The notes under the pieces: generated by a model
The model's input: only the letters and a program-made list of their open reading frames with translations
Told to the model about the DNA's origin: nothing
Databases searched by the model: none
Part shown: in pieces, positions 22,301-33,572 of the stretch
How positions within the stretch are numbered: position 1 is the stretch's first letter
Layout: every line of letters begins with the position of its first letter
DNA from: Cyanophora paradoxa
Taxonomy: Eukaryota > Glaucocystophyceae > Cyanophorales > Cyanophoraceae
Direction of reading: 5' to 3'
DNA length: 64,000 nucleotides
NCBI GenBank assembly: GCA_004431415.1
Contig: QPMI01000015.1
Coordinates: 434,001-498,000, forward strand
Position numbers and translations under genes: made by a program

Positions 22301-25300
22301 TGCTGGAATTCAGAGCGGGCATCCCGAATTTGATCGAGCGATCTGATGTTTCCAAGAGGACAGAAGGAACTCCAAACGTGGCCGCAAACAAATTCACTCC
22401 ATACACGGTCACGAGTTGACCGCCGGTCTGAAGCATTTCGCTCGGTTTAATGCTCGAAATTGTGCCTGTCCATGTTCACTCATGCAAGATTGAAATTTAC
22501 AGTTATCAGGAGGTTTTTACAGTTACCTCGGAAAGTGATGGTTAGCCACGTTTCCGTTCCGCAACTAGTGCCGAATGCTCCGACGACTACAAATATTTCT
22601 TGTCCAGCTCTCAAAGGCACCGCTGCAAGCGACCACAGTTCACCCTTCAACGCATCCACGTTGGATTCGATTACTGAGCAATCGGCTGATCGGATCTCAA
22701 TGACGGTGTCAAAACTCGACATGCGCGTGTCGAACGAGTAGGTCCCTGTTAGCGGAAAATATATTAATATTGGAAAGCAAAGCGGATCAAAGCAGAACTT
22801 ATGTTGAGTAAACGCACCATTCTGAGTTGCCGTGAATACCCAACGACCTGCGTAGAAGGAGCTAGCGCCCGCAATGCGAATTCCACTCCTTCGGCTCAAA
22901 GTCTTATTGCACATTGAACCCAACGCATTTAGTCCGAGAATGACACGAGCGCTTTCCGTCCACTTTGGTAGGCATGGTAGCGAGCCCCAGACCCGCACAG
23001 CATCGCGTGCAATAGTAGAGACACGACTATCCGCAACCGCTTGCACGCGCACCGAGTAGATTCCCTCTACCAGCCTTTGCGTAGAGTTTCCTGAAGAAAG
23101 AAGGAAAGAAACCGAGTTCGCAAACACAGAGCTTGCGACCAAAAGCCTTGTCTGCCAGGTATTCGACACGCTTGAGACAACGCCCAGCTCAACGCGGAAC
23201 TCTTCAAACCCGGCTTCTGCTGTCTGGGTGGAAATCAAACTAATGCAAGCAAGAGCTTGAAAGAAAGCTAAAAGTACCCAGGACACTGTTTGCAGCTCCG
23301 AAAGAACCCAGTCAAGCATCTCGGAGCTTGTACGTGGAGGCTTAGGTTCGAGTATGACGATTTGCGGTACTGCACGTATGAAGATCGGGTCTGATATCGA
23401 TCTGATGTGTCTGCAATCGTCGACTTCGACAGATATGTAATACAAATCCGCAGCAAATGCTCGTGGCACCTATTCGCGCCGGTTCGGTTTATATTGCGGG
23501 TTCTGGTTCTTTATTCAAGTAATCAAACGGACCTCCCAGACATACGAATATGACGAGGAGTATGGCGAAAGGTACGCAATTGTAGCGATAGATAAAGCGA
23601 CGGTCTGGTTTTCGAAGAGAACTTGTATACTCAGTGGTGCAACCGTGCCGACACACTGGAACTGGATAGCGCATTCGAAATTGTTGTAACAAACAAGAGG
23701 CGCTGTCACGGATGTAATAGCTGGTTGCAAGGCTGACGTTCGGAAAAAGCCCGTGCTCAGGAACTGTTCATAAAGCTTCAAAATATAGCAGCTATCAAAC
23801 CGGCTTACCGCACGGTGGGATCTGTCCACCGCAAAATTCGGATTGGAAAGAAACGCGAACTTCAGAGTTGCCACCGGAAGCAAAAGCGCTGATTTTCATC
23901 GGTTGGCACTCGTTGCATGCTGATGCATCAACAAGCTCTGTGGAGCCTGCCGGAACACCAACCTGTACTACCCCTCGCCCATAGCTCGCTGACGTTATCA
24001 ATCGATTTTTCCTGATTCAATCGACGTCAGCAAGCGATATGCGAAACAAGAAGGCGAATGAATGCGGAATCACCCTAATTTGAACGTGACACCGCTCGTC
24101 CCTACACTTCTGACTGCAAACTGAGCCAAGCAGCCTGTCACATAATCCAAACGAATCAGAGATCGAAACGCTATCGGCAAGAGAGATATCTAGACGTACG
24201 CACCAGGGGGGATTACGATGCCCTCGAGATAGGTGATGAAGCCAGCCTTGTTCTGGTAGACAAGCGTATCAGGGCATCGTGGAGGGCCTTGAGGCTCTCC
24301 CACGCATCTATCCTTCCCTACAGAATGCGAGTGAGCCTTTCTGCGTGGCGCCATTCTCGAGGATAAATACCGAAAGTCATGAAGTAGGTGCTGACGATGA
24401 TCGCTGACGATGCGATGGCAGTGCGTGAGGTTTCAAACTGCACCCTTGCACATCGGCCCGGTGAATTGGGGTCGTCTTCTGGATACTGCGTCTCGGGGAG
24501 TGGAAGTGCTGAAGTCCCCGAAGAAGGACCGCGCAGAACACGAGACGATGTAGTGATCGCGCCAGGTCCGTCGTAGACCGTCATCCAGTCTTTGCCAGTT
24601 TCCAGCTGAAAATATGGCCAACCAAGAAGAATTATCTGGTTGATACCACCTGCAACGATGCACATGAGGTCCCGTGGATATATTCATAAAGTGCTGCGGT
24701 ATTTAAAAAGCTTTGTACCACACAAAATCCAACAAACGCGTCGACGACTTGGACTCGGAATGTAGTGAAACAGGCCTGACGAGTTCTGGCTGAATGAACA
24801 AGCTAGATCGTACGAAATTGGAGCGGGAGCTGAGGATTCAGAGCGTATGAGATCCAAAATGCATATGTAAGCAAAGGAATCAGGATTAATATCGGTTTGC
24901 CTGGAATTACAGGAGCGGTGAGGGGAACTCGTGCTCGAAATCCTTGCAACTCATGGCTCTCATCGGACACAAATTTAAGCAGCAAACAGCGCTGGGAGCT
25001 CCTGATGAGTAGATTTGGGTAAAAGCCAGAGTAGATTCCTATCACAGGTGAGGTCTCCGTATCCCCTTCGCAATCTTCAGCGTAATGTCAATCTGCCGAC
25101 TGAAGACTAATGACTTACCGTCGTATGCGACGAGAGCATCATATCCATACTCCGTGGAAAACAAAACCAGCGTAGCGGTTATATTTTGCGCTGATGTTTG
25201 GCCGCAAAGCCTCCAACAGACTCGCTGATTTGGCGCATATAGTTGAAGCTGGTTATTACTGGAAAGGCTGGCAGCATTTGAGAGAACACTTGTCTGCTCG

Positions 25301-28300
25301 CACTCCTGGGATGCCGTACTCACGACTCCAGCAACACGAGGTACCCCCAGCAGATCTAGAGCGATGAGACCTAGTCATTTTCCATTGCGCCTCTCGGACA
25401 CAAAAGCGCCGGCTGTGGCTGACCGCCATGTGGGTGCGAGCTTGAGGGCCCGGGGTTAATACTTGCGGCGGCTATAGCGGAGTACCTCGAAACCTTTATA
25501 GCAATCGTTTTCCTAGCAACTGTAAACCAACGATCAATGAAGTACACTTCCAGCTGTAGCAGAATATAAGAATATGATGAGGGACCACCTGCAGTAGGGC
25601 TGCAGCGAACCTCGGTGTATGCAAAGCGCCCGCGTTCCGTGCGAACAGAAATATTAAAGCTGCGACCGCGGCTGAAGGCCCGCGTGCTTTCTATCGTTGC
25701 GGAAATGTTCGGTCCGCGACCGCTGATCCAAGGAAATAGAATACCCCCTCCTGTGTTTACGGACGTTGCGTTTACTTCGAAAGAAAATGTCTGCCCTGCC
25801 ACGATGTTGATCGCTTGCGGAAGCTCGGAAACAATCGGAGCTGCGAGAGAAAGCTGATCAGCAAAGCTACGCGCACAACGATTTCACCCTTTGCCTACGC
25901 ACGTTCAAGGAGGCGATGAAATAAAATTGTGAAATTCTGAGGAGCGAACATCCTGTCGATCTTGAATCCTGATGTGGTTGCTTCAAGCGTTGGAAGCTGA
26001 AACCGCCCCTTAAGAAACTGTAATACACGTTGCAAAGCGCTGAGAACCACATTGCAAACAGCATGAACCGCTGTGCTGATAGCATACTGCAAGACATCGC
26101 TACTGGACGATTTTCCAGTACACATTCCGAATTCGAAGAGGTAGTCGTTGAAGCCCGCACTGAAGTTTAGATCAATCTTGCCAAAGTTCGAAACGCTTTA
26201 GAAAGAAGCAACCTCGTGATAATGAAAAGGAAGACACACCATGAGATCTCGTGCAACGTCTCGTTTGACTTCCGCCTCGAGACGTAATACCACTGGATAA
26301 TACTCGAACTGAATGTAAAGGAGAGGCGGAAGTGACAATGTCAAGACTGGACTGATGAACCCATGTGTGAGTGTTCGAATTGCAAAACTTCAACTGCCGT
26401 CATGAATCTAAAGTCGCTTACCCCAACCGAATATCTAAAGTCGCCTCGGAAATATCTGTTAAGTTGCTCATTTGAACATCCCTCTCAGTGATCCGAGGAC
26501 GTTCTGTTATGTTGCTCAATCGCATTTTGTCACGATCTTCGAGAGTGGAGTCGAAGTATACGCATCTGGGCCGCCGGTCATAAAAACTGTGCATCGGGCG
26601 GAGCAAATCGATCGCGCACTGGAACGCATGAGCTTCGAAAGTTGTACTTGAATTATAACGAAACGGGGCATTCAGAGCGAAGGTAAAATCAAGATTCAGA
26701 TCCGCACTGAAGTCCACATTGAATTCAATTGAGCTGCCAGCAGGTCCTAGAGAGAAAGCCCTTCCTTTGAAGAAAGCATTGAAGGTGTCAAACATCCTTT
26801 TAATCGGATTGATATATTTGGTTAGTGGAACCTGAAGTGGGATTTGGTTGGTGAGTAATAATTATGAAAGCATGATAATTATAATGATGACTTTTCAAGA
26901 AGTAGTGATATATAATTATGACGAGGGCACAATGAATTCAAACACTATTTCACCGTAACTCTGAAGGATTGAGCAACGAAGTCATAACTGACGATAAGGT
27001 TCCAATGAATTCCGATACCAGCCGTCACGTTCACATCGGGAGTCCATGAGAGAAAACGCGGAAAACTCCAGGAAATGTCGAAAATGCAGTACGGCGTAAG
27101 CCGCGATTCACCTGAATTATTGTGGATAATACGTTTGGAGAGCATGCTTATTCCTATTTGAGTTCACTTACTCGACGCTGAAAGATCAATGCCTTCCACA
27201 TCTCCGTATTGTGCTGCCATATACACAAAGCCTCAGCAAATTAGAGAACTGCAGCCTCGAAACCTCGAAAAAGCACGGGAGCAGCGAACTTCTTTCGGCT
27301 GCAGGAATTGTGAAGAGCGTTTTTGAGTTTTTCCACACAAACTCTTGCCCGAGCTGCACAGAGGCCAAACTGCGAGCGCCAGATGTGCTCGAGTTCATCC
27401 GGGAGCGGGCCTTAGGTCGCCGGTATGCAGCGGTTAGCGGGTCATCGAATATTTGCACCCGTCCAGCTTGAAAGAACTCCTGGGCAGGAAATTAGTGTTG
27501 TTTCTCAGCAGTTGCATTTGATATCAATTCGAATCGGGGGCACAAACCGCAAATAGGGCTACTGAGAACTCTGCTTCAAAGAACCCCGTGCCACGAGTGG
27601 AATTTACAGAGCTGCCGGCTGCGGGAAACGTTGCCGAAGAGAGTCGAAGTTCGCTGGTCAGGCGACAGTTCAACGCATTCAACGAAGCTGCTCTGCATGA
27701 GGCCCTGACGTCCGATCTTCTTGCGCGTGCTAGAGGAATGGCCATAAGAACGCCTTTGCGCAGGCCTAGCGAGTGCAGCTCTGCAACGCCGACATCTGCT
27801 GGCCCTTGAAGCTGCAAGCGGGAGCCCTGGCAAGCCGTCAACCAAATTCCGGCAGCCTCCAGATCTTCCCTCCAGAAGATCCCTTTGTTGCGAGGTCGAG
27901 GCTGGACTGCATACCGGAAAATCGTAGTCGTCTCGCGATCGCGCTGCCATGACCCCCGAGTTCGCATGCTCGGTTCGGCATCCACAGTGTGGCTGTACTC
28001 ATTGACAAACCAGGGCCGAGAATTTCCATAATCATGGTTGGACTTGGTATGGCGGTCAATATGGTTAGCCCCTAGGCCTGCAGCTGCGAGAACTAGTCAA
28101 TAAGCTACTGGCAACGCTTATAACGCAAATGATTAACAGCGTACGCGTCCTCACCTTGGTCGGAGTCGACATCGAAGGGATGAGCGCGGATTCGCTTGGA
28201 CCCGCGCCGGTGCTTGTGCCCATGGTCGAACTTGCCGTCGGGCTGTCCGTCTCCCTCCAACTGCAACTCTCTGCGCTGGGCCCACTGCTCATGGAACTCC

Positions 28301-28623
28301 TCGGCCGCCTCCTGTCGCTCTCTGAGGGTCGGGCGGAGCCTTGCAAAGGCGGGAAGCTGCTCTGGCTCCCTCCAGCCCGCATCGGCGGCATGAAATGGTC
28401 GCGGTCGCGGCCGATCAGCTCGAGGCCCCGATTGCGAGCTCGAGCCTGTATGATCGTATTCGCTCGTGGGCCCTTGGCCGGCATGGTATACGCGATCGTT
28501 TCCGTTCTCTGCGTGTGCTCCGCCAGTGATCATGAACGGAAGCGCGCACAGACAAATCTGCACGCAGATGACGACGATCCGATTACGTCTACGTATACGT
28601 ATACATTTTCGTAGACGCTGCAT
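19390..28623 (-). CDS. Large type I membrane protein with CUB-like, Ig-like and TIG domains (receptor-like)
   Basis: The ATG at 28623 starts a basic segment followed by IVVICVQICLCALPFMI and GAHA, a signal peptide. Many exons follow. A CUB-like region at 25.0-25.3 kb has VCWRLCGQ, STEYGYDALVAYDG and FVSDESHELQGFRARV. Another at 24.3-24.7 kb has WMTVYDGPGAITTSSRVL, and a start of one near 24.2 kb has RCPDTLVYQNKAGFITYLEG. Ig-like strands lie at 23.5-23.7 and 25.4-25.8 kb, a beta-sandwich (TGTYSFDTRMSSFDTVIEI) at 22.5-22.9 kb, and an IPT/TIG domain (GGQLVTVYGVNLFA) near 22.4 kb. A Pro/Ser/Thr-rich stalk occupies 21.5-21.8 kb. The membrane helix near 20.72-20.81 kb reads AAIVGSVCGVAIAGLALLAA then KKKVRAR. 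Removing intron 20277-20456 keeps the frame into a roughly 290-residue tail ending at 19390. Surface adhesion or sensing is inference. Confidence 0.75.
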
Positions 28624-29054
28624 CGCTGCATGCGCACAAATGCCTGCGTATGCGGATCGTTGAACCCGCTCCCAGATGCTACTATGTACGTATACTAGCT
28701 ACGTATACGGTATACGTATACGTATATGTTTGAACCTTGAATACGCTTTGCGCCTCGGGCGATCGACAGATCTAGAGTGCGTACTTCCGAACTTCGGAAG
28801 TTCGAATTCACAGTCGATTTATACCGTAGTACTAAATGAAGCTTAAGCTTGCGCGCGCAGCCTCTATATAGCTTAGCTTAAGGCCCTGAGGCTATACTAG
28901 TCACACTGAGTAGCTCGGTGAAGCTACTACTACCGTACTAGGCTACGTATACTGCAGGGCCAGTGCAGGCTGCAGCTCGGAGTCGGAGCCTCGGACCGAC
29001 AGCCAGCTCAGCGGCTCGCAGTCTTTAAAGCTAAGTCGCAGATTATCATATATA
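28624..29054. other. Intergenic region upstream of the membrane protein gene, TATACG palindromes
   Basis: Runs of alternating TATACGTATAC occur at about 28,596-28,615 and 28,685-28,730, with AAGCTTAAGCTT and CTAGCTTAGC nearby. No coding sequence was recognised. The region probably contains the promoter of the gene starting at 28623. Confidence 0.55.
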
Positions 29055-29278
29055 ATACTACCGTGTAATACTTAATTACCGCGCTGACATAACTACTGCG
29101 CTACGATATTACTGCGCTCAAAATTTTTAGAACGCAGTAATTTGGTGGCGCAGTATTACCCCCGGGGCCCTTTGCTAACAAATAATACATTTTCGAGGCC
29201 GATGGAACGCAGTAATTTGGCAGAATTCTTAGAACGCAGTAATTTGTGGCGCAGTAAATAAGTATTACACGGTAGTAT
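29055..29278. mobile_element. MITE-like element, 224 bp, terminal inverted repeats
   Basis: The left end ATACTACCGTGTAATACTTA (29055-29074) is the exact reverse complement of the right end (29259-29278). Similarity continues inward for about ten more bases (ATTACCGCGC against TTTACTGCGC). The interior holds three copies of AACGCAGTAATTTG. There is no open frame. A clear target duplication is not visible. The length and structure fit a non-autonomous DNA transposon. Confidence 0.7.
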
Positions 29279-29581
29279 GGCGCGGCCTAATGGCCGCGGT
29301 TCCGTTACTAAGTTACTTTCGAGTTCCGTACAACTAGTATTGCCGCTGCCACTAGTTGTACGGTGCCACGGTGCCAAGTTACACTGCCAACTAGGCTGAG
29401 TGCTACGGTGCCACTCTAGCCGCTGATCATGAGCGCTAGCCTAGTAGCGCGTACGCGTACCAGTACACTAGTACTGGCCGCCGGTGGCCAGCGCCCCGGC
29501 ATCATGGGATTCATGGCATGCCAGGCATGCGCATGCGCAGCGTGGGCTGGCGCCGCAGCCTGGCGGCCGACGTAATTTGGT

Positions 29582-30432
29582 ACCGCGGTAATTAATAAGT
29601 GGGCGCGGTATTATAGTATACGTACTAGTACTAGTGCCACACGGTACTACGTGACGGCGATCGCGAGCTCGCATGACTCGGGCATGACGTCGACTCGCGG
29701 CATGACGCATACATATGCCTGTGGACAAAGTTTGATTGGGCGCCGGCGATTCCTCGCGATTTGATCCGTCACGTCACGAGTCATGCTTCCGACTCATGCA
29801 TGGATCACGTGCACTGCGCATGCGGCACGGCGTCGATCCGATATCGATTTGTTCGGGCCGGGCAACTTCAGAGCCAAACACATGCATATTCAAAATGATT
29901 TATATACTATGATATTAGATATAGGCTATAGCTTGCAGACGCGAGGAACTAGGCTTCAACTAGCTAGCTATCGCCCGATCGCCCGCCGAGTTCGCGATCG
30001 CGCGACATCGAATATTCTATTAATCGTAACTATTATCGATCGCCTGAGCTCGAGATCTCGTCGTCATCGATATTTCGAATCGGATTCTCGATCGATTGAT
30101 TTTGCGATTCGCGAATGCGATCTCGATATGAATAATGAATCAATCGGGCCCGATCTCGAATTAATCGAGATCGAGATCTTGAGGGAGCTCAGGCGGTATG
30201 CATATGCGTTGTGTTCGGCAAATCGCGGGGAATACGTATACGTACAGATTCGCATGAGATCTCGCGAATCGCGATCGAGATCTGGGCCGGGCCCCTTTAA
30301 TTTCTGTCATGAGAGATTAAAGCTATCTATTGGATTTATATAATATTTGCCATTTGTTTTCCGCGCCGCGGGACTCCGGGATCGATTTCATGATCAGGTT
30401 CTGATCATGAGAGACTACGGTGGGGCGAACCG
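29582..30432. repeat. 850-bp direct repeat, copy 1
   Basis: Starts ACCGCGGTAATTAATAAG and ends GGTGGGGCGAACCG. It is nearly identical to 32275-33127. It is rich in GATC, TCGCGA and AGCT palindromes. A plus-strand frame at 29783-30343 is open in both copies (186 and 184 codons) despite an in-frame 6-bp difference, but its composition does not look like a conserved protein. Confidence 0.95.
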
Positions 30433-31526
30433 TTTCAGTAAATGAATTCGCACACACCGAGACAAATGGCTATAGATGTAACTGAGGTGTCCATCTGTGT
30501 CAAGTCGAGAGATGAGCCTACGGGACTAAGCCTTTCGGACATCGGACCGGGTGGAGCTCGGATGTGGAAGTAACTGGAGATGCTACCCCGGGGACTAAGT
30601 CTAGAGCTGCAGCACAGGAAAGATCCTACGTATACGCGGGAAAGGGAGTGACTACCCAGGGACGAGAATAGAAATCAGAGGTGGGCAGCGAAGTGAGCTG
30701 CAGCTGTAGCTAGCGCTATGCCTAGTAAGCTAGGGCCTCCGAGAAGGCGCACTATAATCTAAACCTCTCTGTACACGCTAGAGTACGGCCCGCCGTGTCG
30801 TCGGCACGGCGGATCGGGTCGGGGGCTCGCTCGTCCGAGAGCAAGCCTGGTGGAGCCGCCGGGCTCAGGGCATCCGGGAAGGTTGGTCGGGGGTAAGGGG
30901 GACGGGGGCAGGGAGGAGGGCACGGCATGGGGCGACGTTGGGCGGTGGGACAGGACGGGGGAGGACCGGGTCGGGCAGCCGCGGTCGGGAGAAGGGAGGC
31001 TCCAGTGGCGCGTTCCGCCGGGCTTCCAGCCGCCCGCCGACCGCCTCCCCCCCGCCGCGGGCAATGACGAGCCCCTCCGCGGCGGTCCGACCGCCCCGGC
31101 CTGGCGCGTGGCCGGGGCAGGCGCCGGTGGGTTCAGCGGCCGACCGACGACCTTCCACCTGGCAGCTCGCACCACCGTCCCCTCCCTGGGGTAGCGGGAG
31201 ATCAGCAGAACGGTGAGGGCGGAGAGGGGTGGGGGGAGGGGCCGTGGGGAAGGGCGACTGGGGCAACGGGCGAGAGAGGGCAGGGGGGGAAAGAGCAGCG
31301 GTGGCGGCGGGAGGCGAGCGTGTCGGCGGTAGCGAGAGAGGTGTGGAGGCGCAGGTCGCGCAGGCGACGGCGGGTCGGCGGCGGGCGCGAGGGCCCAGCG
31401 AGCGGCCGTAGGTGATCATGATAGGTTGAGAGTGAGGTCGTCAGTGGGCGTAGTGATGGAGTCTCCGTGTCTCCGCGTCTCCTCCAGTGGTAGCCCCCCC
31501 CCCCCCCCCCCCCCTACGAGGGTAGG
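30433..31526. other. Interior of the repeat-flanked element, noncoding half
   Basis: This stretch is G-rich on the plus strand from 30840 to 31400, with long but biased open frames, and a C homopolymer at about 31495-31514. It lies 3' of the minus-strand ORF and may be its 3' untranslated region. No convincing domain was seen. Confidence 0.45.
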
Positions 31527-32276
31527 TTAATCGTCCGGGGGGGGCAGGCTCCAGGGGCGGACCTTGGTGCTGTCGTAGAGTTCTTGGGCTTGAAGCACTG
31601 CCTTCCATCCTCGGTATTCCGGCGGGCAGTCAGCGTTCTGGGCTGCGCGGAGTTCGTTATGGAGGTGCAGGGGCCCGTCGCAGGCGGGGCAGTATTCTAT
31701 CGGGGCACGAGGGCCGCGGGCGCGCTCTTTAGCTCTAGCCCCTGTGCGGCGCGGGCGCGGGCGGCGTTTGGAGGCCTGGGAGATGCGACAGTCCTGCTCC
31801 CATGCGGCGTTGATTGCACACCTGTCAGACCAGAGCCGACGCGCGCGTTCTATTAGCATCTGGCGCACGCGCTTAGCCGTGCGGGGTGCGCGGCGCGGGT
31901 CGAGGTCGAGCCGACGGATCAGGTCGCTTTCGAGCGATGTAGGAGCGACGCCCTGGAGTACCCAGAGCCGCGGGAAGACGGTCGGGTCGTCGTCGAGTCT
32001 GCGCGCTGCGGCGTCATCGTCAGCTACGCGTAGGTAGGCGGGCACAAGACCGGAAGCGAGCGCCAGCGTGGGATCGACGTTTTTGGGCTGGGGGCCGTGA
32101 GCCTCGCGGTGGACGCGCCGCAGGAAGCGATTCAGCTCACGGGCGGTCTCCGCGCGGTGCGCCACTGCATGGGGCCCCGGGCACAGGAAGACGTGCGTGT
32201 ATGTCTCTGCTGGGCCCGCGGTGAGAGCTGTGGGGGCCGCGCGCTGTCGGCTAGGGCCGGCTTGCACGAGCTGCAC
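31527..32276 (-). CDS. Retroelement-like ORF fragment with Cys/His motifs
   Basis: About 250 residues, open from a GTG at the junction with repeat copy 2; no ATG was found, so it is probably 5'-truncated or read from upstream. ETYTHVFLCPGPHAVAHRAE resembles the Cys/His segment that follows reverse transcriptase in non-LTR elements. A second possible zinc site reads YCPACDGPLHLHNEL with a downstream Cys. ARRLWSDRCA resembles the RxLW-R motifs of such C-termini. No reverse transcriptase core is present in the window. Assignment to a retroelement is tentative. Confidence 0.45.
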   Translation of the reverse strand: MQLVQAGPSRQRAAPTALTAGPAETYTHVFLCPGPHAVAHRAETARELNRFLRRVHREAHGPQPKNVDPTLALASGLVPAYLRVADDDAAARRLDDDPTVFPRLWVLQGVAPTSLESDLIRRLDLDPRRAPRTAKRVRQMLIERARRLWSDRCAINAAWEQDCRISQASKRRPRPRRTGARAKERARGPRAPIEYCPACDGPLHLHNELRAAQNADCPPEYRGWKAVLQAQELYDSTKVRPWSLPPPDD

Positions 32277-33127
32277 CGCGGTAATTAATAAGTGGGCGCG
32301 GTATTATAGTATACGTACTAGTACTAGTGCCACACGGTACTACGTGACGGCCGCCGGGCGATCGCGAGCTCGCATGACTCGGGCATAACGTCGACTCGCG
32401 GCATGACGCATACATATGCCTGTGGACAAAGTTTGATTGGGCGCCGGCGATTCCTCGCGATTTGATCCGTCACGTCACGAGTCATGCTTCCGACTCATGC
32501 ATGGATCACGTGCACTGCGGCACGGCGTCGATCCGATATCGATTTGTTCGGGCCGGGCAACTTCAGAGCCAAACACATGCATATTCAAAATGATTTATAT
32601 ACTATGATATTAGATATAGGCTATAGCTTGCAGACGCGAGGAACTAGGCTTCAACTAGCTAGCTATCGCCCGATCGCCCGCCGAGTTCGCGATCGCGCGA
32701 CATCGAATATTCTATTAATCGTAACTATTATCGATCGCCTGAGCTCGAGATCTCGTCGTCATCGATATTTCGAATCGGATTCTCGATCGATTGATTTTGC
32801 GATTCGCGAATGCGATCTCGATATGAATAATGAATCAGTCGGGCCCGATCTCGAATTAATCGAGATCGAGATCTTGAGGGAGCTCAGGCGGTATGCATAT
32901 GCGTTGTGTTCGGCAAATCGCGGGGAATACGTATACGTACAGATTCGCATGAGATCTCGCGAATCGCGATCGAGATCTGGGCCGGGCCCCTTTAATTTCT
33001 GTCATGAGAGATTAAAGCTATCTATTGGATTTATATAATATTTGCCATTTGTTTTCCGCGCCGCGGGACTCCGGGATCGATTTCATGATCAGGTTCTGAT
33101 CATGAGAGACTACGGTGGGGCGAACCG
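32275..33127. repeat. 850-bp direct repeat, copy 2
   Basis: Near-identical partner of 29582-30432, in the same orientation. It carries an extra CCGCCGGG near 32350 and lacks 6 bp of the GCATGC region near 32517. The few differences imply a recent duplication or insertion. Confidence 0.95.
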
Positions 33128-33572
33128 GTACCCCAGGGCCCCGGCCCCTGCCCCGGCTATTTCGTACACGTAAACGTAAACGTAAACAGGCCCCTGGGGC
33201 CGGGTGTACTGTACGTCAACGTATTTTTCACGTTCTCACTTCTTATCATAGTATTCTTAGAGAGAAGCACAGGCCGAAAGGCCTGGACAGTTGGTTGGCA
33301 ACTTAAAGCTACCACAGTATAGCTAGCGCTAATCATAGATCATTGATCTTGAGTCACGTTGAGAGCAAGCTTTAGAGCTCATGATCATCATAAAATACTG
33401 ATCTTGAGTCACCTTCAAGGCTTTTCAGAGCACCTTTTTTGCTACCGATCAATTTAGATATTTCGAATTGACGAACTGTGAGAAAATTCGATGTAACTGA
33501 GTACTAATTGCGCGTCAAACGTAGTTCTCACGATTTCAGAAACGGAGGGAGGGAGGAGGGGTCACAGTGTGG
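33128..33572. other. Intergenic region between the direct repeat and the NBAS-like gene
   Basis: A quasi-palindrome of CCCAGGGGCCC type surrounds three CGTAAA units (about 33140-33205). The phrase TGATCTTGAGTCAC occurs twice, near 33345 and 33400. No coding sequence was recognised. It is the 3' flank of the NBAS-like gene. Confidence 0.55.

Larger units (their letters stand above)
29585..33127. mobile_element. Candidate LTR-like element: two ~850-bp direct repeats around a 1.84-kb interior
   Basis: Direct repeat copies span about 29582-30432 and 32275-33127. By eye they differ by two substitutions (G/A in GGGCATGACG; A/G in AATCAATCGG), an 8-bp insertion in the second copy (CCGCCGGG) and a 6-bp deletion there. 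GGTACC sits at both outer edges (29579-29584 and 33127-33132), compatible with a 5-6 bp target duplication. The interior carries a minus-strand ORF at 31527-32276. The ends are not TG...CA, and no primer-binding site or polypurine tract was recognised, so a segmental duplication remains possible. Confidence 0.55.

Noticed and set aside
29783-30343. 186-codon frame in the direct repeat as a real gene
   Set aside because: The sequence follows from GATC/TCGCGA palindromes; no domain, and the two copies are too similar to show selection.
30850-31420. Overlapping ORFs on both strands in the G-rich interior of the repeat-flanked element
   Set aside because: Composition-driven; no start context, domain or splice logic. 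Treated as noncoding.
31495-31514. C homopolymer as a retroelement poly-A-like tail
   Set aside because: It is C/G rather than A/T, lies in the interior and not at a junction, and similar homopolymers occur in introns across the window.
33165-33192. CGTAAA triplet repeat as telomere-like or origin sequence
   Set aside because: Only three units, embedded in an imperfect palindrome within a gene-rich contig.
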